Part shown: in pieces, positions 23,744 through 44,801 of the stretch
Layout: each line of letters begins with the position of its first letter
Position numbering within the stretch: the stretch's first letter is position 1
DNA from: Omphiscola glabra
Lineage: Eukaryota; Mollusca; Gastropoda; Lymnaeidae
DNA: 64,000 bases
Reading direction: 5' to 3'
Assembly (NCBI GenBank): GCA_964017045.1
Contig: OZ024806.1
Span: forward strand, 2,627,992-2,691,991
Translations under genes and position numbers: made by a program
The notes under the pieces: generated by a model
The model's database searches: none
Seen by the model: only the letters and a program-made list of their open reading frames with translations
What the model was told of the DNA's origin: nothing

Positions 23744-24133
23744 TACCCACCCAACTTCTTACGCTAGTGTGTCTATCCACACCACTTCCTACGATAGTGT
23801 GTCTACCCACCCCACTTCCTACAATAGTGTGTCTACCAACCCCACTTCTTACGCTAGTGTGTCTATCCACACCACTTCCTACGATAGTGTGTCTACCCAC
23901 CCACTTCTTACGATAGTGCGTCTACCCACCCCACTTCCTACGATAGTGTGTCTACCCACCCCACTTCCTACGATAGTGTGTCTACCCACCCCACTTCCTA
24001 CGATAGTGTTTCTACCCACCCCACTTCTTACGATAGTGTGTCTACCGACCCCACTTCCTACGATGTTGTGTCTACCCACCCACTTCTTACGATAGTGTGT
24101 CTACCCGACCCACTTCTTACGATAGTGTGTAAA
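23725..24133. repeat. 30-bp minisatellite
   Basis: About 13 copies with the core CCTACGATAGTGTGTCTACC, then CACCCCACTT. Confidence 0.94.
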
Positions 24134-25544
24134 AATTTGCTCGAATTTTTCGTCCGTATTCCAAGTTGCTCAAACGCAAGGGTGTTCGGATTGAGGGGCA
24201 CCACTGTACTGGTAGAATCTGCTGTGTGGCAGAGGGTCGCTTCTCTAAACATTGAGCTGTAGTTCTGACTTCTTAGCAAAGAGTATTTTTAAATAATTAA
24301 GACTCGTTGTTAGATTATCAATGGTATTAATGACGTAAAATAACTCAGAATACAATGTTGGGAATTAAATCAATTAACATATATGTGTCTAAAAAGGTTC
24401 CATTTAATCATTAATGTCCACGTATCGATCCCTTCTACTCCAAACTTCTCATAAAGATTGATCCAGGTTGTATTCGATTACCGCCACAACAAAATAACCA
24501 TCACTTCGAGGATTTATAGGTAAAGTCCTAAAAATTCTGGTCCAATAACTAAACAGCTTGCTGAGGAGAAATGTATTTACAATGGCGCTCTCTTCACACT
24601 CAGAACGAAAATGTTCTCGCTGCACTGTATCAACAAATTAGTGACAGGCTCTTTTTCGCCCTTAACAGTGACAGGGTCCGGGATGAATTCATCTCAGCCA
24701 CGACCGGTCTCTCTTGATCCCTTTCACGAGCTTAGCACTTTACCAAGGACACTTTTTGTGTTGGGGGGGGGGGGGGGTGAGGGGGGTGGTGTTTGTGTAG
24801 GCCAGGACTTCTCAACATTTTACAATGACCTGGACACACCACGAATTAAAAAAAACAACAATAAAAATTGATTAAACAAAAAAACAAAAACAAAAAAAAA
24901 AAAACAGAAAGAAAAGCTTCTAATTTCTTGATTGAATCACAAAGAGCATGTACGTTTGTAAGAAATGAGAAAATAAATACATGACCTGTGTTGTATAGCA
25001 TCAACTATATTCTAAATAGAAAAAATAGATTTTTTTTTTTTTTTGGTGGGGGGGAACAACTATATGTAGACCACTGATTAAAATAAAAAATGAAATTAGA
25101 GATATGGTGGATTGATATTTGTGGACATTTAAGATTAAAGATGAAATAAGAGATAGTGATCAAGAGCCAGAAATGAAAGTAAAAGAAGAACATTTGGCGT
25201 GTGTGGGGGGGGGGGGCTATCAATTCATTTCCTAACTTAAGACAATTTATGACATACACGTCCGTGTGTTCAGCTCGTCAATCGAGATACCTCAGTACAA
25301 TAAATCATCAGCATGATGTCGTGGCTTGTCATGTGATAGGGAAGTGACGTCACCCCAAGCATACTCACCCCTCGTCCAACTAAGGATCTCTAGTGAGCCC
25401 ATTCCGTGTCATTCTATAATGTTAGTATCTTCTTAAAAAGAAATGGAACTGCTCTTAAAATGATCAGTTAGGATAAGATAAATACGATAAAATAAAATAA
25501 GATACTTTTATGTTATTTATATGAAATTTGTGTTAGCACTTTTT
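24134..25544. other. No gene seen
   Basis: Unique sequence with poly-G runs near 24763 and 25205 and A-rich tracts. The frame at 24611-24871 crosses a poly-G run and is not supported. Confidence 0.45.
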
Positions 25545-25790
25545 TCATCCATCGTACATAGTGTTTGCATCCATCGTACATAGTGTTTGCATCCATCGTA
25601 CATAGTGTTTGCATCCATCGTACATAGTGTTTGCATCCATCGTACATAGTGTTTGCATCCATCGTACATAGTGTTTGCATCCATCGTACATAGTGTTTGC
25701 ATCCATCGTACATAGTGTTTGCATCCATCGTACATAGTGTTTGCATCCATCGTACAAAGTGTTTTCATCCATCGTAAAGTTTTTTCAGCC
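25545..25790. repeat. 22-bp minisatellite
   Basis: About eleven almost perfect copies of CATCCATCGTACATAGTGTT plus TG. The three 60-146-codon minus-strand frames across it are repeat artefacts. Confidence 0.94.
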
Positions 25791-25823
25791 TTGAAAATTC
25801 TTACTCCGTCAAAAATGATTGGA

Positions 25824-25925
25824 CTAAGTAGACTATAGGAAGTACTGACAAAATATTCATATAGGAAGTACTGACAAAATATCATAAAGGAATTACTGAC
25901 AAAGTTGCCTATAGTAAGTACTGAG
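25824..25925. repeat. Short tandem repeat
   Basis: Three to four degenerate copies of AGGAAGTACTGACAAAATAT. Confidence 0.7.
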
Positions 25926-26175
25926 GACTGAGAACAATTCCGAGACGGTTTATTCAATATTTCTTCAATAACTGTTTAGTTTGTAACGTTGTGTCCTCCC
26001 CCCCCCCCTCCACTCATCTTCAGCTCCACTTTTCTGGTATCCAGTACACAAAATATGTTACAGTCAGAGTTTATTTTCATTGCGCAATCTCCCTCTATAA
26101 ACCAACCTCCGCATTAATTATATTATATTGATTACTAAATGGTATAATTTGTTTGTGTTGATTTTTGTCCCACAG

Positions 26176-26264
26176 GAAGCTGACAGAAAGGAATCCGTGC
26201 AACTAGCTGTCGAGTCCTTCAAGTGACCATCGGAATCGACGTATCAAGAGGAGACTACACAGCC
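26176..26264 (+). other. Probable 5' UTR portion of the Kunitz gene first coding exon
   Basis: A good acceptor (T-rich tract then CCCACAG, ending at 26175) sits 89 bases before the ATG. This suggests that the coding exon is preceded by a spliced non-coding exon somewhere upstream. The frame of the ATG also stays open upstream from a GTG at 26223, but the ATG at 26265 has the better context and directly precedes the signal peptide. Confidence 0.4.
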
Positions 26265-26337
26265 ATGGCGTCTCGGATGTTGACATTCATGGCCGCGGTT
26301 GCCTTGGTGACGGTGACACATGCATCCCAACCAGACT
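26265..26337 (+). CDS. Kunitz gene coding exon 1 (signal peptide)
   Basis: This part encodes 24 residues plus one base, ending in PD and the first base of a Tyr codon. The donor GTAGGT starts at 26338. Joined to 29544 it gives PDYC, which matches the PDFC start of classical BPTI. A second in-frame solution exists, with a donor at 26342 and an acceptor ending at 29550, giving PDCR. That one uses a weaker donor. Confidence 0.75.
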
Positions 26338-29300
26338 GTAGGTTGATCTTCTTTGTGTGTGTTAAGAAATACACGTTTAATATATCAGGAACTGCATTCA
26401 AGATGTGTGAAGGAAATCGTAGAACAGGATCAGTCAAAGCTTGAACGTTGTTTGTTTTTGTCCTTTCACTCTTTGTGCATATCCTGCTCTACTATTTCCT
26501 GAACAATACAATCATCATGCCGTAGTCACTATAGTATAAATTAGTATAGTTGACAATATGGCCACTTTCCTGAATGTATAACAGAATGCACCTCTACAAC
26601 TACAAGTTTATACAATAATATTTCTTTATTTACCGTATTTATATAAAGTATGCATTAATCTAATTGGTTACAACTACAGACTTGCCGACCAGTGCGCATT
26701 TATCTAATTGGTTACAACTACAGACTTGCCGACCAGTGCGCATTTATCTAATTGGCTACAACTACAGACCTGCCGACCAGTGCGCATTAATCTAATTGGT
26801 TACAACTGCAGACTTGCCGACCAGTGCGCATTAATCTAATTGGTTACAACTGCAGACCTGCCGACCAGTGCGCATTAATCTAATTGGTTACAACTGCAGA
26901 CTTGCCGACCAGTGCGCATTAATCTAATTGGTTACAACTACAGACCTGCCGACCAGTGCGCATTAATCTAATTGGTTACAACTGCAGACTTTCCGACCAG
27001 TGCGCATTAATCTAATTGGCTACAACTACAGACCTGCCGACCAGTGCGCATTAATCTAATTGGTTACAACTACAGACCTGCCGACCAGTGCGCATTAATC
27101 TAATTGGTTACAACTACAGACTTGCCGACCAGTGCGCATTAATCTAATTGGTTACAACTACAGACTTTCCGACCAGTGCGCATTAATCTAATTCGTTACA
27201 ACTACAGACTTTCCGACCATTGCGCATTAATCTAATTGGCTACAACTACAGACCTGCCGACCAGTGCGCATTAATCTAATTGGTTACAACTACAGACCTG
27301 CCGACCAGTGCGCATTAATCTAATTGGTCACAACTACAGACTTGCCGACCAGTGCGCATTAATCTAATTGGTTACAACTACAGACTTTCCGACCAGTGCG
27401 CATTAATCTAATTCGTTACAACTACAGACTTTCCGACCAGTGCGCATTAATCTAATTGGCTACAACTACAGACCTGCCGACCAGTGCGCATTAATCTAAT
27501 TGGTTACAACTACAGACCTGCCGACCAGTGCGCATTAATCTAATTGGTTACAACTACAGACTTGCCGACCAGTGCGCATTAATCTAATTGGTTACAACTA
27601 CAGACTTTCCGACCAGTGCGCATTAATCTAATTCGTTACAACTACAGACTTTCCGACCAGTGCGCATTAATCTAATTGGCTACAACTACAGACCTGCCGA
27701 CCAGTGCGCATTAATCTAATTGGTTACAACTACAGACCTGCCGACCAGTGCGCATTAATCTAATTGGTTACAACTACAGACTTGCCGACCAGTGCGCATT
27801 AATCTAATTGGTTACAACTACAGACTTTCCGACCAGTGCGCATTAATCTAATTCGTTACAACTACAGACTTTCCGACCAGTGCGCATTAATCTAATTGGC
27901 TACAACTACAGACCTGCCGACCAGTGCGCATTAATCTAATTGGTTACAACTACAGACTTTCCGACCAGTGCGCATTTATCTAATTGGCTACAACTACAGA
28001 CCTGCCGACCAGTGCGCATTAATCTAATTGGTTACAACTACAGACTTTCCGACCAGTGCGCATTTATCTAATTGGCTACAACTACAGACCTGCCGACCAG
28101 TGCGCATTAATCTAATTGGTTACAACTACAGACTTTCCGACCAGTGCGCATTTATCTAATTGGCTACAACTACAGACCTGCCTATCTGTAAGAATTTTGC
28201 GCACGTGTTGTTTTTTAAAACGTTAATAATAAAATGTTATTTCAAACATAAAATTATAGAAATTTCAGCTACATGATTGAAAATTGTATTTCGTTTGTCT
28301 TTCTGAATTTTTTTTGCTTAATTTCTTGTAAGTCGTGCCCTTTAAATTTTACTTTATGCATTGCTCTTTCTGATTGGTTCTTTGTATTCGTTAATCATTA
28401 GAGGCCCAATTAGGGTTACCATGATAACTAAAAAATACATATGACACTAAATCGAATCAATTAAAACAATGATAACCCCATGTGGACCCCATTTAGCAAT
28501 GTCCTGACGTACTTACTTTTGATAGGAAGTACCACCAGAGCCGTCGAATGGGCCCTGCAACCCCTGCGGCTGCTTATATTTAAGGTGCGGATGTTTATAT
28601 TTAAGGGGTGGATGCTTATATTTAAGGTGCGGATGTTTATATTTAAGGGGTGGATGCTTATATTTAAGGGGCGGATGCTTATATTTAAGGGGCGGATGCT
28701 TATATTTAAGGGGTGGATGCTTATATTTAAGGGGCGGATGCTTATATTTAAGGGGCGGATGCTTATATTTAAGGGGTGGATGCTTATATTTAAGGGGCGG
28801 ATGCTTATATTTAAGGGGTGGATGCTTATATTTAAGGGGCGGATGCTTATATTTAAGGGGCGGATGCTTATATTTAAGAGGCCCAAAGTTTTGATGTGGA
28901 AAAAAATGAAGTAAATGTGTTTAATTTCAATGAAAAAAAGGGGACGGGTGGGGTTCAGAACCCGAAAAGTTGCAGGCAGTGGCGTATCTAGGGGTTTTGC
29001 CACCCAACGCGGGAAAGATTTTCGCTGCTTCCTCTCCCCCCCAAAAAAAAAACAACAACAACAAACAAACAACAAAAAAACTCTGTAGTTGTCCAAAACG
29101 TGCCAACCGGCGCCTCCTTTCTATGTCACCTGCTGCAAGGGCCTCCAAAACTGACGCGATGGCTCTGGGGTAAATACACACTCGCGTTTAAACTAAAATA
29201 CAAGTTGCTTGCTTAAAATACAAAACATAAAAATAAAATCGGATGGGGTTTGAATACTAATAATAAAAATAATTTGAATGGCATGGACAGGTCTGAAATG

Positions 29301-30781
29301 ACGTCATGTCACGTGAGCAGCTCTCTCTTGTTCTAAGGTCCTTTATTTTTTTATTAGTTATATTTCAAAATGTGACTATACATGAACAAAGAAGGGAAAC
29401 GACTTTATTTTGAATAAAAAGGCGTGGAAATGGGGGGTGGGTGGTCCCTGATGGGGATCCACGGAGATTTAAATACAGCTCCGATCTGTGACGTAATTCA
29501 AAGAAAAACCCACGTGACAACTTTAAATCATTCTATTCAACAGACTGCAGATTGGAGTCTGTGACCGGACCGTGTCGAGCCTCATACACTCGCTACTACT
29601 TCGACACACGCACCCAAGAATGCAAGGCGTTTGTTTACGGCGGTTGCCAGGGCAACGCCAACAACTTTGAGACGCTGGCGCAGTGCAAGGCCGCGTGCGT
29701 CTGCACCCAGGACGCCAGCTCCGGCGACAACTGCGGCAAGCGCTTGTGGCGGTACTACTACGACCCTAATCTTGGCACCTGCTCACTTCTCAACTACACC
29801 GGCTGCGGTGGGAACAGCAACATGTTCACGCGTCACCGGGACTGCCTGGACGCGTGCGTGACGGCCGGCTGTTTCTTCCCGCCGGATGCGGGACGGTGTC
29901 GCGCGTCGCTTCCTAGGTATTTCTACAACAGGACCAGCCAAACTTGTGACCCGTTCGTATACGGGGGCTGCGATGGCAACCCGAACCGGTTCACCACCGC
30001 GGAGGAATGTAACACCGCATGCACGACGCGTATCTCGGCGGAAGTGACTCTGATCAATGGCGTGAGCCCGACACCAGAAGTCAATGCAACCGGAAGTGAA
30101 GACGGAAACTGGATTTGTTCACTGCCTAAAGTCACGGGATTGTGCAAGGCAGCTTTCCCCAGGTTTTACTACAACTCGTCTTCCAAGGCGTGCGAGGAGT
30201 TCACGTACGGGGGTTGCCAAGGGAACGAGAATAACTTCGCCACCCACGAAGAGTGTACGAGTGCCTGCAGCCAGGTCCAGGTCAAGGCTCTGCCACGCTC
30301 GACGCGGGCGGCGGTAACAGAAGAGGACTGTCGTCTGCCGCCAGACAGCGGCCTGTGCTACGGTTACTTCCCGTCCTTCTACTACAACAGCGCCAAAGGT
30401 ACGTGTGGGCAGTTTATTTACGGTGGTTGCCAGGGCAACAAAAACCGATTCTCTTCGGAGCAAGATTGCCTCAACGCCTGCAAGAGGTACTACAAGACAC
30501 CCAAAAGTTCGACAGGTTCTAATCTTTTCCTGGACGCCCTGAACACGTTTCGACGCGTCTTTGGGTTGCCTCTCCTCCCAGCCGGAAGTAAGAATGACAA
30601 CAGCCGACCAAGCATCTGTAAACTTCCGGCGGATGTTGGCTTTTGCCGCGCATATATCCCGAGCTTCTTCTATAATTCAAAGTCGAAACGCTGCGAAAGG
30701 TTTATTTACGGCGGTTGCGATGGCAACGATAACCGCTTCAGCACTGAAGCCGAGTGTGCACGTACGTGCAGTGATGATTAA
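26265..30781 (+). CDS. Secreted six-domain Kunitz/BPTI-type serine protease inhibitor (2 coding exons)
   Basis: The gene is joined from 26265-26337 and 29544-30781, giving a 436-residue protein. Exon 1 encodes a hydrophobic signal peptide (start [15 protein letters not shown]; likely cleavage near THA/SQ). Exon 2 holds six Kunitz domains with the C-x8-C-x15-C-x7-C-x12-C-x3-C spacing, at about residues 26-76, 78-129, 134-184, 216-266, 287-337 and 383-433. The family blocks trypsin-like proteases with the residue after Cys2 (P1). Here P1 is Arg36, Gly89, Arg144, Lys226, Tyr297 and Arg393, so domains 1, 3, 4 and 6 should favour trypsin-like enzymes and domain 5 chymotrypsin-like ones. Domain 2 has one extra residue between Cys1 and Cys2 and a Gly P1, so it is probably not inhibitory. 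N-glycosylation sequons are present (e.g. NYT, NRT, NAT). The ATG at 26265 has a good context (GCCATGG). The exon is GC-richer than its surroundings. The family call is firm; the target protease is unknown. Confidence 0.9.
26655..28190. repeat. 44-bp minisatellite with a 220-bp higher-order unit
   Basis: About 35 copies with the core CGCATTAATCTAATTGGTTA. From about 27020 to 27900 five variant monomers repeat in fixed order every 220 bases, four times. The array lies inside intron 1 of the Kunitz gene. Confidence 0.95.
28578..28880. repeat. 21-bp minisatellite
   Basis: About 14 copies of GGGCGGATGCTTATATTTAA. The unit is a multiple of 3, so frames stay open on both strands. It lies inside the Kunitz intron. 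Confidence 0.94.
28977..29115. mobile_element. MITE remnant of the GGCGTAGCTA family
   Basis: Begins CAGTGGCGTATCTAGGGG. It contains a CCCCCC and A-rich middle segment like other members. The right end is unclear. Confidence 0.45.
29544..30781 (+). CDS. Kunitz gene coding exon 2 (all six inhibitor domains)
   Basis: The acceptor is a pyrimidine-rich tract ending in CAACAG at 29543. The exon runs open for 1,238 bases to the TAA at 30779-30781. The linker between domains 4 and 5 contains an R-S-T-R stretch that fits a minimal furin-type site (inference). The linker between domains 5 and 6 is the longest, at about 45 residues. Finding six Kunitz domains in a single exon is noteworthy, because such domains are often encoded by separate exons. 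Confidence 0.92.
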
Positions 30782-30852
30782 TGGTTATACTTAAGTACCT
30801 CCAGCAAGCACAAAGTACTGAGCTACGAGGCCTCGGAATGAGACTAGGTAAA

Positions 30853-30858
30853 AATAAA
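30853..30858 (+). promoter_or_regulatory. Candidate polyadenylation signal of the Kunitz gene
   Basis: AATAAA lies about 70 bases after the stop codon. A second AATAAA is at 31151-31156, about 370 bases after the stop. Sequence alone does not decide between them. Confidence 0.4.
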
Positions 30859-31343
30859 AATGCTTAGTTCGATTTCAAATTGTTGGAGAAAAGTTTAAAA
30901 AGAGAAGAAACAAACAAACAAAAAAAACAAAAAACATGACAAAGAGGTATACCAGTGTATGGTCGCCTTAGTTGTGGATGATCGCGAGCTCAAAATCATC
31001 TTTAGTTTCACTAGCTGCATTCCGGCTTGTTTACTAGTATTCATTTATTATCAATTTTAGAAATATCGAATGATTATTGTAAAGGAATTAATTAGATCAG
31101 GTTTGGCAGAAAAACTTTGTTGTTGGGTATTTTTTGTGTTGTTATAACTAAATAAAATAGTTGTAATTCAAATGTCACAGAGTATATTCAAGTAGACTAA
31201 AGGAAACATCCAATATAGAGGTAATAAATTTAATGAAATACTTTGTCTTGGCTTAATTTTTTTCCCTTTGTTTTTAAATTCAAAATTAACATAGATTTTT
31301 AAAATATACTGTTATTGAAAATGTTTCCCTACTAAAACAAGCC

Positions 31344-31650
31344 AGTGCTATTCTACTCATAAAGACATAGTGTCTAAAGAAAGTGCTATTCTACTCATAA
31401 AGACATAGTGTCTAAAGAAAGTGCTATTCTACTCATAAAGACATAGTGTCTAAAGAAAGTGCTATTCTACTCATAAAGACATAGTGTCTAAAGAAAGTGC
31501 TATTCTACTCATAAAGACATAGTGTCTAAAGAAAGTGCTATTCTACTCATAAAGACATAGTGTCTAAAGAAAGTGCTATTCTACTCATAAAGACATAGTG
31601 TCTAAAGAAAGTGCTATTCTACTCATAAAGACATTTAAGACATAGTGTCT
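31344..31650. repeat. 38-bp minisatellite
   Basis: Eight virtually identical copies with the core AGTGCTATTCTACTCATAAA; the last is modified. It lies just downstream of the Kunitz gene. Confidence 0.94.
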
Positions 31651-34056
31651 AAAGCCTACGAAAGTTGAAAATTGACAGAGTAAAAGCCATGGTAAACTAT
31701 TAATTTTTTTAATGCACAGTCCGTTAATTTTATGTGGAAATTATCAGTGACTACCTTGGGGGCTGAACGTCCCGTCACGGTTGGCATTGTGATGCAGGAA
31801 CGCTTAACATAAGTTTTTCAACGTCAAGTAATGTATTTTTCTTGTTTTGTATATCTGCTGAAGGAGGCATTTATCCGAAACATCTTTTTAATTGTTCTGT
31901 ATTTTTATAAGCTTTTATTCAGCTGGAGATTTTGTCTGCTTGATTTGGACCCACTTCCTGATGTCAAATTGAGCTGAAATGTTACCCCCCTCCCCACCCC
32001 CGATGAATTTACCACTCTTCAGGATCAGAGGTGACCTCCAATGACCCTTGAGTGACTTCTGTTGGTCAAATATTGCATCTCAATTTTGACCTACTCCTGA
32101 AACTTTGTACACTTTGACTGAAGTACAAAATAAAACAATATAAACATACTTTTTAAAAAAAAAAACACGCTTTACCAAAAATATATTAGAAGTATAAATT
32201 AAATGTCCCCCAAAATTTAGAGTTGTTGCAGTCATATGACTAAAAAGCATGGGGCGCTTTCAGAAATAAATGCAGGTTGCGTAAAACAAGCTTAGAGCAT
32301 AAAAAAATGCGTCATGGTTTCGTATTTTCCCGACTGTTTACTATAGAAATAATATCTATATCTAGAAGTGGGACAAAACACCTGGTATTTTCCTTATAAT
32401 AGATTCTCTGTTTGTCAGGGGAAACATGTGAAGTGATGGCATTATTAATTTAAGTTACGCAAACAAATGAAGTAATTAACGGAGTGGTTTCCATTTCTAC
32501 CCAACATTAAACTTTTAAATAGAAGAATATGCATACAATTTTCGTGACGTCAAATGTCGTCCGATCATCCAGACAGTCTACTACCGATGTCCTATTGTGT
32601 CGACCTCTATTTCATGTGTAAGTGTAAGACTTTGACCTTTAACCTTCGTCACTCAAACAAAATGTCTTCTGTGCTCTAGGAAACTCATCCTATTACAAAT
32701 TACCGTAAATCAATATTTTATCCATGTTAAAATAAATACTGAACGTTATTTTCTAAACAAACTTCATAGTCATAAGTCATAGATTCATAGAAAATATGTC
32801 CGATTCAATTATTTTTTTGGTTCCGTTATCAGTATCATTTTGTAGTTTATTCGTTTCATATTTTTGTAAAACTTAAATGAATAAAAAATGTCAAGGTTCC
32901 ATATGATTTAGTTTTTGTAACTTCTGTTTTCTCTATGTAGTGGTAGTTGTTACTTTTGTTGATCTCAATGGGTTTACGGCGTGCGGGAAACAAATGCATG
33001 TAATGTAAATGTAACTGGTACATAAAACAAAGTATGTTTAACAATATACTGGAGAAGGTTAGATCACTACAACTACAAGGAAAAAAGTGGGGAGGGGAGA
33101 CATAGAAAGAACGTCGTTTCAGGTGTTGTTTTTTTAAATGGGGTTAATTTACTGGAGGCGGACAGTTCATAGCAATTTGAATAAAGTCTGCCCACCCCCC
33201 TTGCCCTACCCATATGTCGTCACTAGGATACAGGAAGCCTCTTCTTCCAATCTGAGGTTTGTGGGTGGGGGCATAAATTCACCCCCCCCCCCCCTTTTTC
33301 TTTTCTTCACTTTTGAATTTCTCAATGTAACAAAATTAATAGTAACAATTTTGAATTTTAAAATACAATTTTTTTTAGGCCTACCAAAAATTCATTTTTG
33401 ATAAATCACTGGATTAGATAATTTGATTGCTGAAAAATGTATGAAGTCCAAGGTATTGCTGGAAAAAGGGGAGGGGGTAGCTTCCATCTCTTATGAGAGT
33501 TGGGGGATAGACACCCTGGATCACTAACATATAAGTAGACCTTGCCAAGGAAGAGCTGCCCAGGGGTAAATCCTGAGAATGGCACCCCCCCATCCATCAA
33601 TGATATAATCATATATTCATTATTTATAGGCCTACATACATATTTATGTATTATTTACCATTTTGGCGCACCCTCTGAGGCTAGGACCCAGGGTATTCAC
33701 ATCATTTTGAGGGCCCTGCAATTAACTAAACATCGGAACAGTGGTTCTTATGTTAACAGTATCGCATATTGAATAAGAACTCATAATTTATTATTTGCCA
33801 ATTTAATTAAACAACAATTAAAATATATGTATTTAGAGTGTTGCAGCATTCACTCTCTTCTTCAATAATAGTAATAACGAGGGCTTAACCAGGTGCAAAC
33901 TAGGGCTTAACCGGTGCAGGTTTTTTACACCGGGGTGAAAAAAAAAAAAGCACTCGGTGCAACAAAAAAAGCAATTTTATTCAAAAATTATTTTTAAAAC
34001 CACGTAACAATACATCAAAGTCAATGGACAAAAAAAACTCCATTATTTGAACATCC
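31651..34056. other. No gene seen between the Kunitz gene and NDUFV1
   Basis: AT-rich unique sequence, a poly-C run near 33282, and a repeat at about 33150-33200 shared with 62490-62530. No exon signal was recognised. Confidence 0.45.
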
Positions 34057-34062
34057 TTTATT
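34057..34062 (-). promoter_or_regulatory. NDUFV1: Candidate polyadenylation signal of NDUFV1
   Basis: TTTATT on the plus strand reads AATAAA on the minus strand, about 700 bases beyond the stop codon. It is the nearest canonical hexamer I found downstream. Confidence 0.3.
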
Positions 34063-34764
34063 AACTGTTAGAATACACCAAATTCGTTTACAAAATATAC
34101 ACTGATAGCTTGTGATCAAACCAAACAACCCACGAGCTGTGATAGTTATAATCAAGTGAAAAACAACATACTTGATTGAAATATTACTTCTCCTTGCCAG
34201 GCAATTAAAAGTACCAGCACCAAATTTTTTTTTTACATAAGAACCAAATGTTAATTAATGGGGTGAAGGATAAATCTCACTCTTAGTTTTCTATGTTGTG
34301 AGCATTGGGCATTTAAATAAGGGGTATTTCCAGGATTGGCCTAGTGAGCCACTCGTCAAGGTGTAGGACTACAATATAGCTACTCCATCGTCTCGTGAAG
34401 ACGGAAGGATGCCATACATACATTTCCATCTCATATCCCCCCCCCCCAGTTAGGTGAATCTACATATCAGCTGGAATAAATGGTGCAAGCTAAAATTCCA
34501 ACATCTCATTACGTTTTTCATGACCTCTGACCCGATGAGACTGAATCTCAATCTGGCTGGGCGGAGAAGTGAGTGCACTCTAACAAAAGAAACTACAGGT
34601 CAACTCTTTTGTCATTGTAACTTTCTTGAAATAATGTGTCCCTAGATCTAAGCCAGCTGTGATGAAATGTTACCCATTCATTAGAACAACATCCATACAA
34701 ACAGAGTAAGATTAATCACTGTCTCTCACTGTCAATGATTTCAACGTCTAAAAAGTTTCTAGCA

Positions 34765-44125
<9,361 letters not shown>

Positions 44126-44699
44126 TTTGGAATGTATGGCCTTTTCTCTGTGGAGAGGACGGGTGCAGTTATGTAATATATCAATCCACTACTACGTTTG
44201 CATACAGTTTCGACCTTTACATAAACACAGGGCCCATTGCCAAGGTAGAATTGCACTGTAGCACAGTTGATGCATTTCCTTTTCCGGTAAAATGTTTGTC
44301 AGTTAGGACTTGCAAATTATCTCCTTTTTTTTCCCCTTCATACAAAATTAATTCATATATCTATATTTAAATAAAAATAACATACTTAAGTCAAAAAAAC
44401 ATTAAATATTTTTTAATTTGAATTTAATTTTTGATATATATTTAATGAATTGGGCTTAAATAATACACTTACATCATTTCATAAATTGAAATGAAATTGT
44501 TTTAAAATGTAAAGCCTCAATCTATATTGAATTCTGGTACATACATTTTTAAAGAAAACGAAAGGAGCCCCACAACAATATAGAAGTAGAAGGAACAGCT
44601 GCTAGTAACTGTAAGGATATAATACACTACCTATTCTTAATTATTATTTAATTAGGACTAACAAAGCCAGTACGTCTTGGTTCAGTGGCAGACATTCTT
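44126..44699. other. NDUFV1 5' flank
   Basis: The 5' UTR and promoter of NDUFV1 should lie here. No TATA box or CpG-rich promoter is obvious; the transcription start cannot be placed. Confidence 0.35.
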
Positions 44700-44797
44700 C
44701 TTCTTATTATGCCTTTTTACCCCGCCTGGGGCATAGGCCGTCCACACGAATTTTCCACTCATCCCGGTCCTGTGCTTTCCTTTCCAATGCCAATTCA
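44700..44797 (-). pseudogene. LINE reverse-transcriptase C-terminal remnant, part 2
   Basis: The minus strand reads LERKAQDRDEWKIRVDGLCP, the typical last block of an endonuclease/reverse-transcriptase polyprotein of non-LTR retrotransposons. It continues the fragment at 46838-47240, from which it is separated by a 2.03-kb insertion. Confidence 0.7.
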
Positions 44798-44801
44798 ATT
44801 G

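Larger units (their letters stand above)
26338..29543 (+). other. Kunitz gene intron 1
   Basis: This is a 3.2-kb GT-AG intron. It holds a 44-bp minisatellite (26655-28190), a 21-bp minisatellite (28578-28880) and a MITE remnant from 28977. No coding exon was recognised inside it. Confidence 0.7.

Noticed and set aside
25513..25957. Three minus-strand frames with a repeated MDANTMYDGCKHYVRW-like peptide
   Set aside because: They translate the 22-bp array, and all three frames read the same peptide cycle.
26223..26264. Earlier in-frame GTG start for the Kunitz protein
   Set aside because: A GTG start is unlikely in a nuclear animal gene; the ATG at 26265 has a strong context and begins a good signal peptide.
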